DNA from: Seminavis robusta
Lineage: Eukaryota > Bacillariophyta > Bacillariophyceae > Naviculales > Naviculaceae
NCBI GenBank assembly: GCA_903772945.1
Contig: CAICTM010000262.1
Coordinates: 19,278-83,277, forward strand
DNA: 64,000 nt
Direction of reading: 5' to 3'
Shown here: in pieces, positions 9,001-19,935 of the stretch
Layout: the number at the start of each line of letters is the position of its first letter
Numbering within the stretch: position 1 is the first letter of the stretch
Notes under the pieces: model-generated
What the model saw: the letters and a program-made list of their open reading frames with translations, nothing else
The model's database searches: none
What the model was told of the DNA's origin: nothing
Position numbers and translations under genes: made by a program

Positions 9001-12000
9001 AGCACTCCACTCTTGTGAAGCCGGACGCATGCCATCATTGCCAACACCTGTTCCTTGTCCTTCTTCGAGGCGCCCCAGTATTGTTTTGGCAGCGTGATTA
9101 ACCGCAAGTGGGAAGGTAGATGTGCGGGAAGATGGAGCTGCCGCTCAGTGTAAACAGGCAAAAAGGCAAGCAATGCCGCCTTGGATGTGCGAGCGATGGG
9201 ATCAAGTGGCAATGACAAGATGTACCTGTTGACCAACGACTTTGCTGTGTTCATGTCGACTGATCCACGCATCTCTTTGCTTGAATACCGCCCCAGCTCT
9301 ACTGACCGAAGCTCATCACAGTCGGAAAGCTTTGCAGGTATACGCATCTGCTCCAGTTGCTTGGGAAGATTGGTCATCACAGTCGGAGGTCTCGAAGATA
9401 TGAACTCGTGGACCCGAACAGAGAGCATTTGTGCATCTTCCAGCGAAAGAACAGGGCACGTCTCCGGGTCCTTGAAAACGAAGAACTTGGCACACTTCTG
9501 CCTCGCTCGCCCTAGGAAACGCAAAGTTTAGAGTGCAATGAACCGGAAGAACAATCGTCATCAAGTGACAGGAGCTTACCCTTCATTTGAATGTAACCCT
9601 TGGCACTCTTGAGAGAATCAAAGGCAACTACACAACTGCATGCCTGCACGTCCACCCCCTCTTCTACCACCGAAGTGGCAATCAGCACGTTGATATCCCC
9701 GCGCCGCAAAGAAGACAAGACGTCCCCGATCGCCTTCTCTTGATGGAGCCAACTTTGCCGAATGTCATCGTCATCATTAGAAGTGAGCCTCCGGTGCATA
9801 TTCAACGACTTGAATATCCCGGTCGAATGCCGGACGAGAGCTTCACATCGAATAGACTCGTGATCTTTTGAAATGTACCCATTTAGCGACGCCTCATCAC
9901 TGTCAGATTCACTGAACTCGTGGGACAGGGTCGATGTCTTGCCCAAGTCGTTCGATCCCATAGCCGTTTCTTCAAGTGAATTCAAAGTATCATCCACCTG
10001 GGCGGGCTCCATGCTATCAACCTTACTTGACATATCCCGTGCAGATTGGCTACCATCGTAAATAGATTGGTCGGAACAGTGCAGGTGGTCGTAGTATGCC
10101 TCCAGATAGTTCTCGCTGTCGTCTTCGTCCTCCGCGTCCGAGAACTGATTGCACGACTGCGATGGGGCTGCCGGCTCAGCGAAACTACGGCCGGGTGCAC
10201 GGGATTCTTTGCTTTCAATAATGGTCGCAGTAGCAACAGGAATGTTTTCTTCCAAGTCGCTCTCAGCATCGGCAAACTGGTCCCAGCTATTCGTCGGCAG
10301 CGGCTTGCATCCACCCACCAAAGGTGCAGATTCGTTGAAAAGCTGGGGCGTCGTGGATCGCATCTTGCGAGCGGCTGGACGTGGCTGCTTTCTTGCTTCA
10401 GTAGCGCGGTTCCAGTTGTCCGTGGCAAGATGCTTGAGACGGAATCGGAAAAAATCGTTTAGCGCCAGAGCTGTAATCCGCCGCTCAACAAAGACGAGAC
10501 AAACTGCAGAACAAGATGGTCCATTGGTTGAGGAAAAGAAGTGAGATCATCTGATTCTAAACAACAACACCATTACCATCAACACTTCGCGTACCTGTCT
10601 CCGCTGTGCCATTGACTTCAATTTGTTCTTCGAGAAGCTGTTCCAATGCTAACAATTTGTCCGACCGCCCTCCACAAGGACAGTTCCGGGCCTGCCGATC
10701 ACAAAACTCAGCAATCGCTTGAAGATACTGAATCAAGTTTTGAAATGCCACATCCTTTTCCTCCTCAAAGGTGTTTCGGGAGATCTCTTTTGTCAATGTC
10801 TGGCAATAGTTGGCCGTTGCCAATGGCCCAAGGTTTTCATACAAATGGAAGATTTGTTGGCATTCCCGCTTTCGCGAGGCATGGATTTTGAATGTATCCA
10901 GCGATGGTAGTGGCGGGTATGGAACTTTCGAGTCAAAGGCGATATCTTGCTCTTCCACCTTTTTGCGCGGAACATTGGTCTCCAATGGATTATCAAGCAT
11001 GTGCGACACTACCGTGGCGTCAAGCGTGGTCTCGAGTTGGTGAAGCATGTGCGCCAGATGTTCATCACTGTGATTTGTCTTCACCTTGACCAAAGGCGAA
11101 GCGGTAAGTCCCACGATGCGTGGGCGCTGTTGGGTGGGTAACGGATGGTAGAATTGTTTCATCAGGGAAGCATACGAGTGGTTACCAATAGCATAATGAC
11201 ATTCATCCAAAACAATTAGATTGAACCGACTGAGTTTGAACATGTCGCCATAATGCATCTGGGAGAAGCCGGAAATAGCAATATGTGAGCGGCAAGCTGC
11301 AAACATGATGCCATTGTGATGGGCGTGAAAAGCTGTTTTCTGCACTTACCAGCAAATCATGGATCTATTAGGTGGACAAGTAAAGCAAAGTGAGTGATGA
11401 TGATGTCTCTCGCGTCCCTACCCACGGCCTGGGATAACTCTGCACTTACGGCCCCATGAGTGGCAACGATAATGTTGCATTCTTGCAGTTCACGCCGCGC
11501 CTTTACGGTAGTGCTTGTCGCATAGCAGGCCACACGGACTTTGTAAGGGAGATTGGATCGAAGAACCTGGCTCTGCTGGATTGCCAAAGCGACACTGGGC
11601 ACCAGAAACAGCGTTTGCTTTCCTTTCTTAAACGCCGACGCAAAGTGGCGAATACACATGAGGGCAATCAATGTCTTTCCTGCGCCAGTACCCAAATGGA
11701 CAATGGTGTTTCGCGTGCAGGCAATTTCAAATAATCGCTTTTGGTAAGCACGAGGAGCACCCATGACTTTGGCATCCTTGATGGCTTGCTCCACATGTGA
11801 CTGTTTCAATCCATTGTTGGTGTTGTTCTTGTCGGTCGTAGAGTTTGATGTGTTTGATTTGGACCGCCATTCTCGAAAAGCTTGGAATCCTTCTGTCTCC
11901 AATACCTCCACAGACTTGGCAATCCGTGACACAGCGTGGTTCTGGACCTCGCCAAATTCCTCCATGGTGAAGGGTTCGCGCAAAAAGAATGATTCTCCAA

Positions 12001-12442
12001 TCTCCAGCGCCTTCTTGGTCAGATGGCCGCTGGTGAATGGAAAATCACACTCACTGTTATCTGTGTTGCCTTTCTCTCCCATGGTGAAACGAGTCGATTC
12101 CTTCCGGCCTCCATCCTTGTTGATGTTGTTGTTTGTTTCCACAATCTCACCTTCCTCCATTTCAGTGTCATTGTCATTCTTGTGTGTGCGATCCGTTGAT
12201 TCCCGTGAAGTGAGATAACCACCTCCCCGACCTACCTGACTGGAGTCAGATAGATGAAACAGGTGCCCATCTCGCTCCACACAAGAGTCTTCGGACAGCA
12301 CCAGCCCCTTATCATAGCCATCACTTAGGCGAATTGTTGCCTCGCGGGCATTCGTGTATTTGTCAATCTTTCGTCTTTTGGTCGCCATCATCACCGGCTT
12401 GTCTTGTTCGTCTGGTGCAAGATCCTCTCGTCCAGCTGTCAT
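6089..12442 (-). CDS. DCR: Dicer (helicase-DUF283-PAZ-RNase IIIa-RNase IIIb), seven exons
   Basis: Exons, in transcript order: 12442-11450, 11364-11350, 11258-10595, 10503-9580, 9511-8383, 8297-7627 and 7539-6089. Together they give 1948 codons in one frame. Residues ~230-340 hold Walker A GTGAGKT (251-257) and VPSVALA; DECH is at 354-357, followed by LTAS. VFVERRITAL is near 565, and the V/VI motifs ATSVVEEGVD...QMKGRARQ join exactly across the exon 4/5 junction. A DUF283-like segment (AKSLVNRYILSLPLD) and a PAZ-like segment (SFKDYF, then a LLLPKDAC...LPQFLHHM part) follow. RNase IIIa has RLEWLGDAVLK (1425-1435) and ADVVESLLG (1529-1537). RNase IIIb has RLEWVGDAVL (1620-1629) and ADVVEALIG (1710-1718). 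All acidic catalytic positions are kept in both. A dsRBD-like tail lies near 1764-1834. The expected role is cutting long dsRNA into small RNAs. An acidic insert of about 200 residues lies between helicase motifs IV and V. Confidence 0.93.
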
Positions 12443-12900
12443 TATCTTGTCTACTAGCTAGGCATCAAATCAAATAGAATCTAATGATCAAGTCTCACTC
12501 AACAAAGCAATGATGTGGGTATCAAATGACGCCAATGCCAATCCGGATGCAAATTCGCAATTTGCCACCAATCAACTGAAACTCTTAACCACCGGCAATT
12601 TCTCTCTCCTTGTCACTTATCCACAAGCTAGTTCGCTACCCTTGATAACCAAGCTATGGAACCGAATCTATCAGCTCCAAACAATGCCACTCTCTCTCCA
12701 ACTCTCTTACTTCAGCGGAGAGGGAAAATAATAATGAAAATTTCGGAGGACGAAGCCGTCAGCTCAACTATGATGGCTGACCCAGATTTCAAAAAGTGAC
12801 GTCACGCAAGGGACTAACTAATCACACGATATCCTGCAAACGCTATCCCCTTTGGCAAGGAGGGAGGGGCCTGACTGGGAAGACAACACAAACACTTAGA
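12443..12900. other. Dicer 5' flank, no gene recognised
   Basis: This is the upstream region of the Dicer gene. An open frame at 12510-12731 has no recognisable protein features and is not called. A CRE-like palindrome tgacgtca is present at about 12797, which could be a promoter element of either neighbour. Confidence 0.4.
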
Positions 12901-12904
12901 GGGT

Positions 12905-13262
12905 TACAGTACCGATAGGGGCACACCAACATGGGCTCTCGGATTGAAGGATTTGAAGCCTGTGCTACTGCTGCCAAAGTGGGCTGTATTTCTATTCGGC
13001 TTATTCCAGGGGTATGATGCAAGGGATTTGACTGGGATGAAGACACATGCACCGATGTAGCGGAAGATGGGCATTTGGAAATGCTGCAATACGCCCACAA
13101 GAATTACTGTGCATGGTGTGAACATAGCTTATGAAAACGGGCGGCCAGCTGGAATGCCTCGAGTTTGCCCATGAAAATGGTTGTCCACGGAATCACCTGA
13201 CATGCAACTCTGCGGCTGCAAGTAGTCGCTTGCACTGCCTGTATATGGATGTGCTGATGCTG
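12905..13262 (+). pseudogene. Decayed ankyrin-type repeat gene fragment
   Basis: Plus-strand reading in broken frames gives stacked pieces typical of the large stramenopile ankyrin-like repeat family: FEACATAAKVG, WDEDTCTDVAEDGHLEMLQY, then GQLECLEFAHENGCP and TCNSAAA. These repeats normally alternate as LEYAHENGCPWDE...TC..AA..GHL. Here stops and frameshifts interrupt every repeat, so it is a relic without a functional frame. A similar relic is found near 19.9 kb. Confidence 0.55.
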
Positions 13263-13409
13263 TCCATCCATACGTAGACAGTCAGGCTTGTGGAGTAATC
13301 TGGTGTTAGCGTTCGAACGCAACCACCGAGACCAATCGATAACAAACCGCCAAGATATTCGTCTCATACTGAGAAAACTGATGAAGATGCAAAAACCGAC
13401 GATTGATTA

Positions 13410-14792
13410 CTACCATCGTATGTCGACACATTCCCTCACGGCCCCATGCACCTGCACCGCAAGCTGCGAAACGAGCGATCTCAGATTGAAACTGTTCAGA
13501 TACGGCAACGGCACACCCATCGCCCGAAGCGCAAGAACGCTGATGACACCGTATTTGACAATGTCAGCAATCTTTCTTCTCTGAATGCGCCTTGCTCGAT
13601 AGACGCCGTACTTGCCCCGAGCCAGCTGCACAAAAGCCTCGGTGTGTTGCGACAGCAACAAGTCTCGAACCAAAAGGAGGTCCGAGTGCACCGGGTCCAA
13701 TGATCGGACATCTCCCCATGTATATAAACCATCGCGCGACACAACAGCCAAGGCTTCTCCAGCTCGACGACCGCGACTGGAGACAAAGGGCACTTCCTGT
13801 GACTCTTTGCTGTTGTTGCTGTTGTTGTTATTGTTATTGTTCTTTTGGGCATCAAACAAATACGGCACAATGCCTTCTCTGGCGAAAGCTTTGGTGATTT
13901 CGGCGCGATATGCCGTGAGTTCCTCGTCCGTCAAGGTGTCTGCCTTGGCAATTATCGGTACGACGCAGACCTCGGATTGGATTCGTTTCAGAAAATAAGA
14001 GTCCATTTCCAAGAATCTCCCCGGTGACAAAAAGTAAAGGCAAACGTGAATCAAGTCGTCGCAGGCTTCGACGTGTTCATCTGGGAGCGTCGTGGAGGTT
14101 ATTTCGGCCTTGTACTGTCTCGATCGACACTTTTGCATGTACTTGGCAATCGGACGCACCGCATCTCGATGATTGACACGGTTACCAAAGCCTGGCGTAT
14201 CGATTATTCTAAGTAACAGCCGCAAACATTCATTCATTCATTCATTCGTTCGTTCAATTTTGATGAATGATCAGAGAGAAGGATCAGAATGGTGTCGAAA
14301 AAGAGGCATTGAATGGATGATCACAATGTCATCATCTTCTCACCTCACTCTTAAAATGGTATTGCTCATGGGATCGAAGCGAGAAAACTGACGCGAGGGA
14401 TCGACCACCATGGTCTGTGAAGGTGGTTTTGGTCGATAGTTTGATTTCAATTTTGTCGACAGGGCAGGCTGCCGATCTAGGAACCGTTTGGCCAGAGTGC
14501 CTTTACGCGAGGCCTCTCCGTTGTTATTTTGCGATTGAGATTCTTCGTCATGTTGCCACAATTCGAGGAGTGTGGAGCAAGTTGTCGTTTTGCCGAGACC
14601 CGAGAGACCCGCTATCATAACATTCAACGATATGACTCGTGGTCGCAGTTCCAAGGAAGGCATGGCAATATTGGCAACCTGCTGTGGCGACTTCTCTTTG
14701 GATGCATGCACCAAGCCCGGTTGCCCTTCAAGCGAAAGAAGAACCAACCAGAACCTAGCCAGGCAATAGAAAGAACGTCGCGACTGCATCAT
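13410..14792 (-). CDS. Septin-family GTPase with signal-peptide-like N terminus
   Basis: Two exons, 14792-14344 and 14208-13410, give a 415-residue protein; the 135-bp intron has GTGAGA and TTAG borders. GTPase motifs follow the septin pattern: P-loop GLSGLGKTT (62-70), switch II DTPGFG (153-158, reading directly across the splice junction), the septin-type FLEMDSYFLKRI segment, and AKAD (237-240) in VVPIIAKADTLT. Septins form filaments that act in membrane scaffolding and cell division. The unusual point is the N terminus: basic residues, then a hydrophobic run (FWLVLLSLEG) ending in VHA before SKEK, which looks like a secretory or plastid-type signal peptide. The C-terminal part has a hydrophobic stretch (VKYGVISVLALRAMGVPLP) that may bind membrane. 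A poly-Asn loop follows AKAD. The start is at 14792 because no ATG precedes it in frame nearby. Confidence 0.82.
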
Positions 14793-15276
14793 TGCGAGAG
14801 AAAGAACAAACAATGCCTTCTTAAAAAACTACTGTAGTCTAGGTACAGCGTAGGTAATAATCAGGTGTCGATGGCCGATCACCCTTCTCGGAAAATCTTC
14901 TTGAAGCTACTAACTAATAGCTACGTGTAGTGGTACCGTACCTGGTAGTGAGATGAAACGTACTTGCGTACGGCGTACCGGTACCTACCGCTACCGGTGG
15001 GTTTTCCGCTCACATTTTCAATTTTTCCACATAATCTGTCCGCCCGTTTCCTCGGATTTCACTAAGAGAACCATAGGCTCCAGAAATAACCTACTCGATT
15101 TTACTAGTTAAATTTTGATGAGCGTTATGGGAAAAGGTTCTGCGGGCGGAAAGCTTCTTTTTCATAGATTATAGTGGACTACTTAACAACTACAGTGTCA
15201 ATCTTGGAAAGCCGTTAATAATCTCTTGTGCAGGATCTATGTACTATAGCCAATACTGTACTGAAGCCCTTTCAAA
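14793..15276. other. Intergenic with GTACC-type short palindromes
   Basis: No gene is recognised. The stretch 14920-15000 is dense in overlapping TACCGGTA, GGTACC and GTAC palindromes, a motif that recurs in spacers throughout this window. Confidence 0.5.
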
Positions 15277-15642
15277 TTATTTCCGTTGCTGGTTCTTGAG
15301 CAATTCAACCTGTCGTGGTTTCAGTGGTAAAGCGTTCAACAACAACAAACCAACCGCTGCGGCGGCTACCAAAAGAGGACGACCATGGCGCTCCTGTTGC
15401 TTCCTCCTGTATCCTCGGAAACGGATTGGACAGATTACATACAAATGACGTCCGTGCCTCTTGTCGGCCTCGATCTCAGCTGCGATCTCGTCTGCGGTCT
15501 CGGCGCTTTTCCAGGCCTTCGGCCTTCCTTTCGCGCCTTGACCTTGCCTCGCTCTTGCCCTCGATCTCGACCTTGTCGATCCACGGTCAACCGTGCATTC
15601 CTTGGCTTCGCCGCGGAAAGCACGACTGACCTCGATCTTCAA
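15277..15642 (-). other. Open frame of doubtful coding status
   Basis: An open minus-strand stretch reads as an Arg/Ala/Glu-rich segment followed by a hydrophobic run (LLVAAAAVGLLLLNALPL) near its end. It has no ATG at its beginning and no recognisable family, and its strong codon bias may simply come from the repetitive cgatctc-type composition. It could be the last exon of a small membrane protein or a non-coding remnant. I do not assign a function. Confidence 0.2.
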
Positions 15643-15721
15643 GGGCCACGAACGTTTTTATACAAGATGCTGACCTGGAAGGTCCCGCAAATAATGAAAT
15701 AGTTTAATTATAATGAATTCT

Positions 15722-15990
15722 TGATTAATGTGTTTAATGGTGATGAATGGTGATGAATTCATCACCAGTTTGTTGAATGGTGATGAATGGTGATGAAAAT
15801 GATTAATTCGTGATGACTGGTGATGAATCGTGATGAAAAATACTACTGTTTTACTATAGAGATAATGAATGGTGATGAATGGTGATGAAAATGATGAAAC
15901 CGTGATGAAATGTGATTAATGGTGATGAATTCATCACCAATGTGTTGAATGGTGATGAATGGTGATGAAAATATTTAATTAGTGATGAAT
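15722..15990. repeat. Degenerate tandem repeat of TGGTGATGAA
   Basis: About 270 bp made of imperfect copies of a ~10-bp unit, TGGTGATGAA (also ATGATGAA and AATTCATCACCA). The reverse complement occurs in places (gaattcatcacca near 15757 and 15928), so short hairpins are possible. It is AT-rich and non-coding. Confidence 0.85.
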
Positions 15991-16360
15991 TCAATTCCAG
16001 ATTTTCATGTTTCGCAGGACCTTCCTGCATGATTGAATGTATCATACATGTACAATCGCACCCTCTTCATGGCATTCAACCCCGTTTTTGTCTCGTCAGC
16101 AGTACAGTACTTTGCGTGACACTACCTGGGCCGTTAGGTGCGCTGCCCAACTGCCTTGTTGATCGCCACAATGTATGCTGTACCGGACGATGTTGCAGTG
16201 CGCACCTTCTGAGCGTTTCATGAACCTCTCCTCTCATTTTTTCGTCGGCTCGCTGTTCTCAGAGAAGAATCGTGAGGTGTTTCTGCAGTTGCTCGTTGCG
16301 TCTATCTCGTCCATACGTACAGTAGACTCTACGTTTTGAAGTTTTTGCGTCGATATTACA
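15991..16360. promoter_or_regulatory. 5' flank of the lipase-like gene
   Basis: This non-coding stretch lies between the tandem repeats and the lipase-like gene and presumably carries its promoter. No specific element is identified. Confidence 0.3.
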
Positions 16361-17740
16361 ATGGCTCAAACACGATCAGTATCTATCTCTGTTTTTCTAT
16401 TGGTGATTGCTTCCGTGTGTACTGTACCAGTACTTGTACTTGTACACACGAAGACTTCCTCCTTGCGTGGAAATGGAGACCGCGGCATCGTCGACGCTGA
16501 AGATACTAAGCGCCCATCAAGTGAAGGAAGCGGGACACAGCGCAAGCTGCTGTCCATGGAATTGGACTACGAATTCGTGCAGAGAGCAAACCTTGCACAC
16601 TATCTGAGTAAGCTCATGAAGAGAAACACGCTACTGGACGAAATTGATTATTGGAATGACTATTATCAGAGCTTTATGGCTTGGGACTTCTTGGGGCATG
16701 ACCGCGCAATGGTGGTCAAGAAAGACGATGTATGCTACACTCACTTCAAGGCGCAAAGTCGTAATTCCTTGATTGACATTTGGCAAACCCTGAATCCCCT
16801 TGTCCAGCGCAACGCTTACGGAACTGGTTGCGATGTTCGAAAGAGCTACTACAATGCCTACGAAGCTCCGTACCAAGATGAGATGAAAGCCGAAACAGAT
16901 CGATGCGTGAAGTCATGCGAGAATGGTGACTGCCCCCTGATCTTGTGCGGAACATCCACAGGTGGCGCAAGTGCCATGGTTGCAGCCCTGGATCCATTCA
17001 TGCAGAAGTACGATCCACTCGTCATTGTCACAGGACCCCTACGAGCATTGATCAGCGATGAATGTGACGCTTTGGACACGGACAGGATCTATCGGATTAC
17101 CACGGCCAATGCTGGTTACTACGACGCCGCATCCGATGGCTCTCCGAAAATGGGGCGTCATTTTGGACACCACATTATGCTCGACGAAATGAGTAACCCG
17201 TTCTACATTGGTCCTGATGACAGTACCCTCCGACAACCCGACAACTACAACATCCACATTGTGGAAGCCTACATCAATCGCTTGCAAGCATTGGCGGACC
17301 GCCCTGCTTCGGATTATCCCATGACACTCGAACAATTCCCCGATGGACACTGGTGTACTCTTAGTGACGAATGCAATTCTGGGCACTGCCAACTCGACGA
17401 TCCACTACTAGAAGGAGTGTGCTCCGAACTAGGAGGGGGTGCCGCTGATGTGTCACGCGATGATGTGTTGCTCGCTGTGGGCTCTATTTGCTCGAACGCG
17501 GATGAGTGTGCGACAGGCATGTGCGTGTTAGGCAGATGCGCCATGGAGGACGGCTTGTTGGCCGTGGGGTCTTACTGCGAAGAGCACGAAAATTGCGCCA
17601 CTGACAAATGCGTGGACAACTTTTGCATGGACAAGACAGGCGAAGGATCGTGGTGCCGAAACGATTGGGAGTGTGCCTCCAATCTTTGTGCGGGTCGATT
17701 GTCCTGGATTATGATGAGACGATGTGCGGCGGATCCTTAG
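16361..17740 (+). CDS. Secreted lipase-like alpha/beta hydrolase with cysteine-rich modules
   Basis: A single-exon 459-residue protein. Residues 1-~33 form a strong hydrophobic signal peptide or signal anchor. The middle part resembles class 3 lipases: CYTHFKAQ..., a segment with paired cysteines, then the nucleophile elbow CGTSTGGASAMVAALD with Ser in GxSxG. A later GRHFGHHIML segment could supply the catalytic His, and the acid is not assigned. From ~residue 330 to the end there are four related cysteine-rich units of the type CxxxxxCxxxxCxxxxC, each beginning GSxC or GxWC (for example GSICSNADECATGMC and GSYCEEHENCATDKC). These resemble small disulfide modules of secreted proteins and may bind a substrate or partner outside the cell. 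Combined with a lipase domain they suggest an extracellular or cell-wall esterase. No catalytic activity is proven by sequence alone. Confidence 0.72.
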   Translation: MAQTRSVSISVFLLVIASVCTVPVLVLVHTKTSSLRGNGDRGIVDAEDTKRPSSEGSGTQRKLLSMELDYEFVQRANLAHYLSKLMKRNTLLDEIDYWNDYYQSFMAWDFLGHDRAMVVKKDDVCYTHFKAQSRNSLIDIWQTLNPLVQRNAYGTGCDVRKSYYNAYEAPYQDEMKAETDRCVKSCENGDCPLILCGTSTGGASAMVAALDPFMQKYDPLVIVTGPLRALISDECDALDTDRIYRITTANAGYYDAASDGSPKMGRHFGHHIMLDEMSNPFYIGPDDSTLRQPDNYNIHIVEAYINRLQALADRPASDYPMTLEQFPDGHWCTLSDECNSGHCQLDDPLLEGVCSELGGGAADVSRDDVLLAVGSICSNADECATGMCVLGRCAMEDGLLAVGSYCEEHENCATDKCVDNFCMDKTGEGSWCRNDWECASNLCAGRLSWIMMRRCAADP

Positions 17741-18352
17741 CTAGCCGGCTATACCAGGTACTTATTGGCTGGAAGCGAGGGTGCCTTTACGCATACATTT
17801 ACTACGCTCAATCTGAGTGAATGCATAACGATACATCGCAGTACAGCTTCAAGGGACCCCTGACGCCTTCAATAATACACTTCATAATAGACTAACCTTA
17901 TTGCAATAGTAGTATGTAGTATTAGCGATCGATTGATCGACTATCGACTGATGAGGCTGTCCCTCCACGCCATGTGTCGCTGTTGTTGTTGCTCTTGCCG
18001 CTGTGAAAGGGGTGCTGTGACGTGTCTGTGGCTGCCCCAACCATTCTATAGAATGAAAATGGCTGAATAGAATGGTATGGCATTCTATAGAATGACCTAT
18101 TCCACAGACTTCTCGCACCAGATCCAATTTTTAACTTCCATGGTGGAGATCCACTGCCGCCGTTCTCGATCCTATTCGTCCAGAACGGAAGGGTCACGTC
18201 TTACGGTACGACCGTGGAAGCAATGCTTGCAAGAAGGGCTGAAACCGTAAACGGGTACCTGGTGCCGTTACTCGAGCAAATCGTTCGGCTTTATAATTCT
18301 CAAATTGAATGTTCAAGCAAGTTCAGAAGACCCATTTCAAGTGTGATCAACA
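17741..18352. other. Intergenic with short palindromes
   Basis: No gene is recognised. The 14-bp palindrome CATTCTATAGAATG occurs twice, near 18042-18055 and 18081-18094, with a partial copy between them. Gene-promoter function is possible for the hypothetical gene that follows. Confidence 0.45.
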
Positions 18353-18971
18353 ATGGAAGACAATGATGTTTCAGACAGCTTTAGTGTGGCAACAGCTAGA
18401 GTTGACAATCGTGACATTAATAGGGTGTGTACGGCGGCCGACGCTTTTCTCACCCACACCCTGAAAAACTCATTTGCATTTTTCTTCTTGATGGTCAACT
18501 GACAGAATGATCGACCTGCGTCAGACGGTCGGGGCGAAGATGCTCGTCAAAGTACGTACAAGCGACTTCCAACTAGCTACTAGGATCGATTGTGTCCAAT
18601 CCATTCTCCTTGCCGTCATAACTTCTGCTCACGCCATTTCTTGCCCGTTTGCCTGTTTAGCTCTGAAACGCTTGCTTGAGCCACTGTTCAACCGACTTCG
18701 CCCCGTAGAGCGCCAGTTGATTGGGGCTCTTCTTTCCTTTGTCGTTGCCCATCCAGAGGATGAAACAAGTCGGAACAGTTTGTTCCATACGTTCTCGACG
18801 AGCGACGAGGATGCTCGCATCCTAGACGACGTTCTCGCTTACTTGGAGCGCAATGGAACGCTTGAGCTAGTCGCAATCAACCTCGAGATTGCTTTTGCAG
18901 CGACAAATTTACCTAATTCGCGATTCTGTTCGGACCTTCATCCAACGAACGGCGTCGCAGGAGAACACTGA
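18353..18971 (+). CDS. Hypothetical spliced protein, 142 residues
   Basis: Three exons fit a continuous frame: 18353-18424, 18506-18551 and 18661-18971, with introns bordered by GTGTGT/ACAG and GTACGT/TTTAG. The product begins MEDNDVSDSFSVATARV and contains a helical part (LKRLLEPLFNRLRPVERQLI) and LDDVLAYLERNGTLELV, a hint of leucine-rich or armadillo-like helices. I do not recognise the family. The last ~25 residues look less protein-like, so the true 3' end might use a further splice into the open region at 18981-19280. Evidence is only splice-site quality and frame continuity. Confidence 0.4.
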
Positions 18972-19935
18972 CATGTCTTCTTGACAAATCCTGTTATGGC
19001 ACGAGCCCACGGGCGTCCCGAACTCAACCAAATCAACGAGAACAACGAGAATGGCGACAACGACAACGGCACCGACGATGCCCATGTCTCATTGGTTGGC
19101 CTTCGCGGCACAGAAATCGAGCAGCAGTCTACAGAACAACAAGGTTCATTTAACAGTACGCAGAGTTCCGTCGGTCTCGCTCTCTCGGAGGAACGCAGCA
19201 ACGGCCAGGAAGGTTGACTTCAATCCTGACTCTCAAGATGCATTGAAACGACGATTGATCATTCCATTCTCATGAACACTTCACGGCTTCAAACTATAAT
19301 GATGGGGCGCATTCAGAATACACGAACGGGAGTTGGGAGTCCGTACCGTACGACTGTACAATAGGAAGAGTACAAGCTATCAGCTAAAAACATCCAATAT
19401 GAATTCGTATTTCGTTTACTACCGCCCACAATAGTTATTCAAAGCTGTGGCTAGGCTTCCAGGGTGTAATTGATTTTCCCCTCGTTCGTTCAATGCACGT
19501 TGTACATGTACTGGTACATGTAGTGCTACTCACAAAGAAGCTTGGCAATGGGCATCCGTTTCGGGGGCTCCCACTAATATCGATAATGATCCTCTGAAGG
19601 AAAATGCTCTCGTGTTCTCGTCAAACTGCAATCCCTTGCCAAGTCCAATCTTCTTGGACCCACAGTAGCCAGAATAACATTGTGTTGCTCATGTTGCGAG
19701 ATCCGCAGCTACATGCCCAGATGCCGTCAGATGCCTTGGGCTCTTCCACAGGTGCATCCAAAGCGAAACTGGCTTCGCTACATCAAAGTGTGTACCGGTA
19801 TGGGCGTTCCATCCAACTCACTACTGTCTATAGCTGATGAATATGAATATGATGATAATGGTATTGAATAGTGAAGCAGCAATCTACTCTGATACATTAT
19901 ACACGTACAGTGCAGTTTCTCCACTGCGTCCCGTG
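18972..19935. other. Intergenic, possible 3' extension of the hypothetical gene
   Basis: An open frame at 18981-19217 (Asn/Asp/Gln-rich) and an overlapping one to 19275 may be downstream exons of the preceding gene, but no clear splice join was found. The rest shows no gene. Confidence 0.3.
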
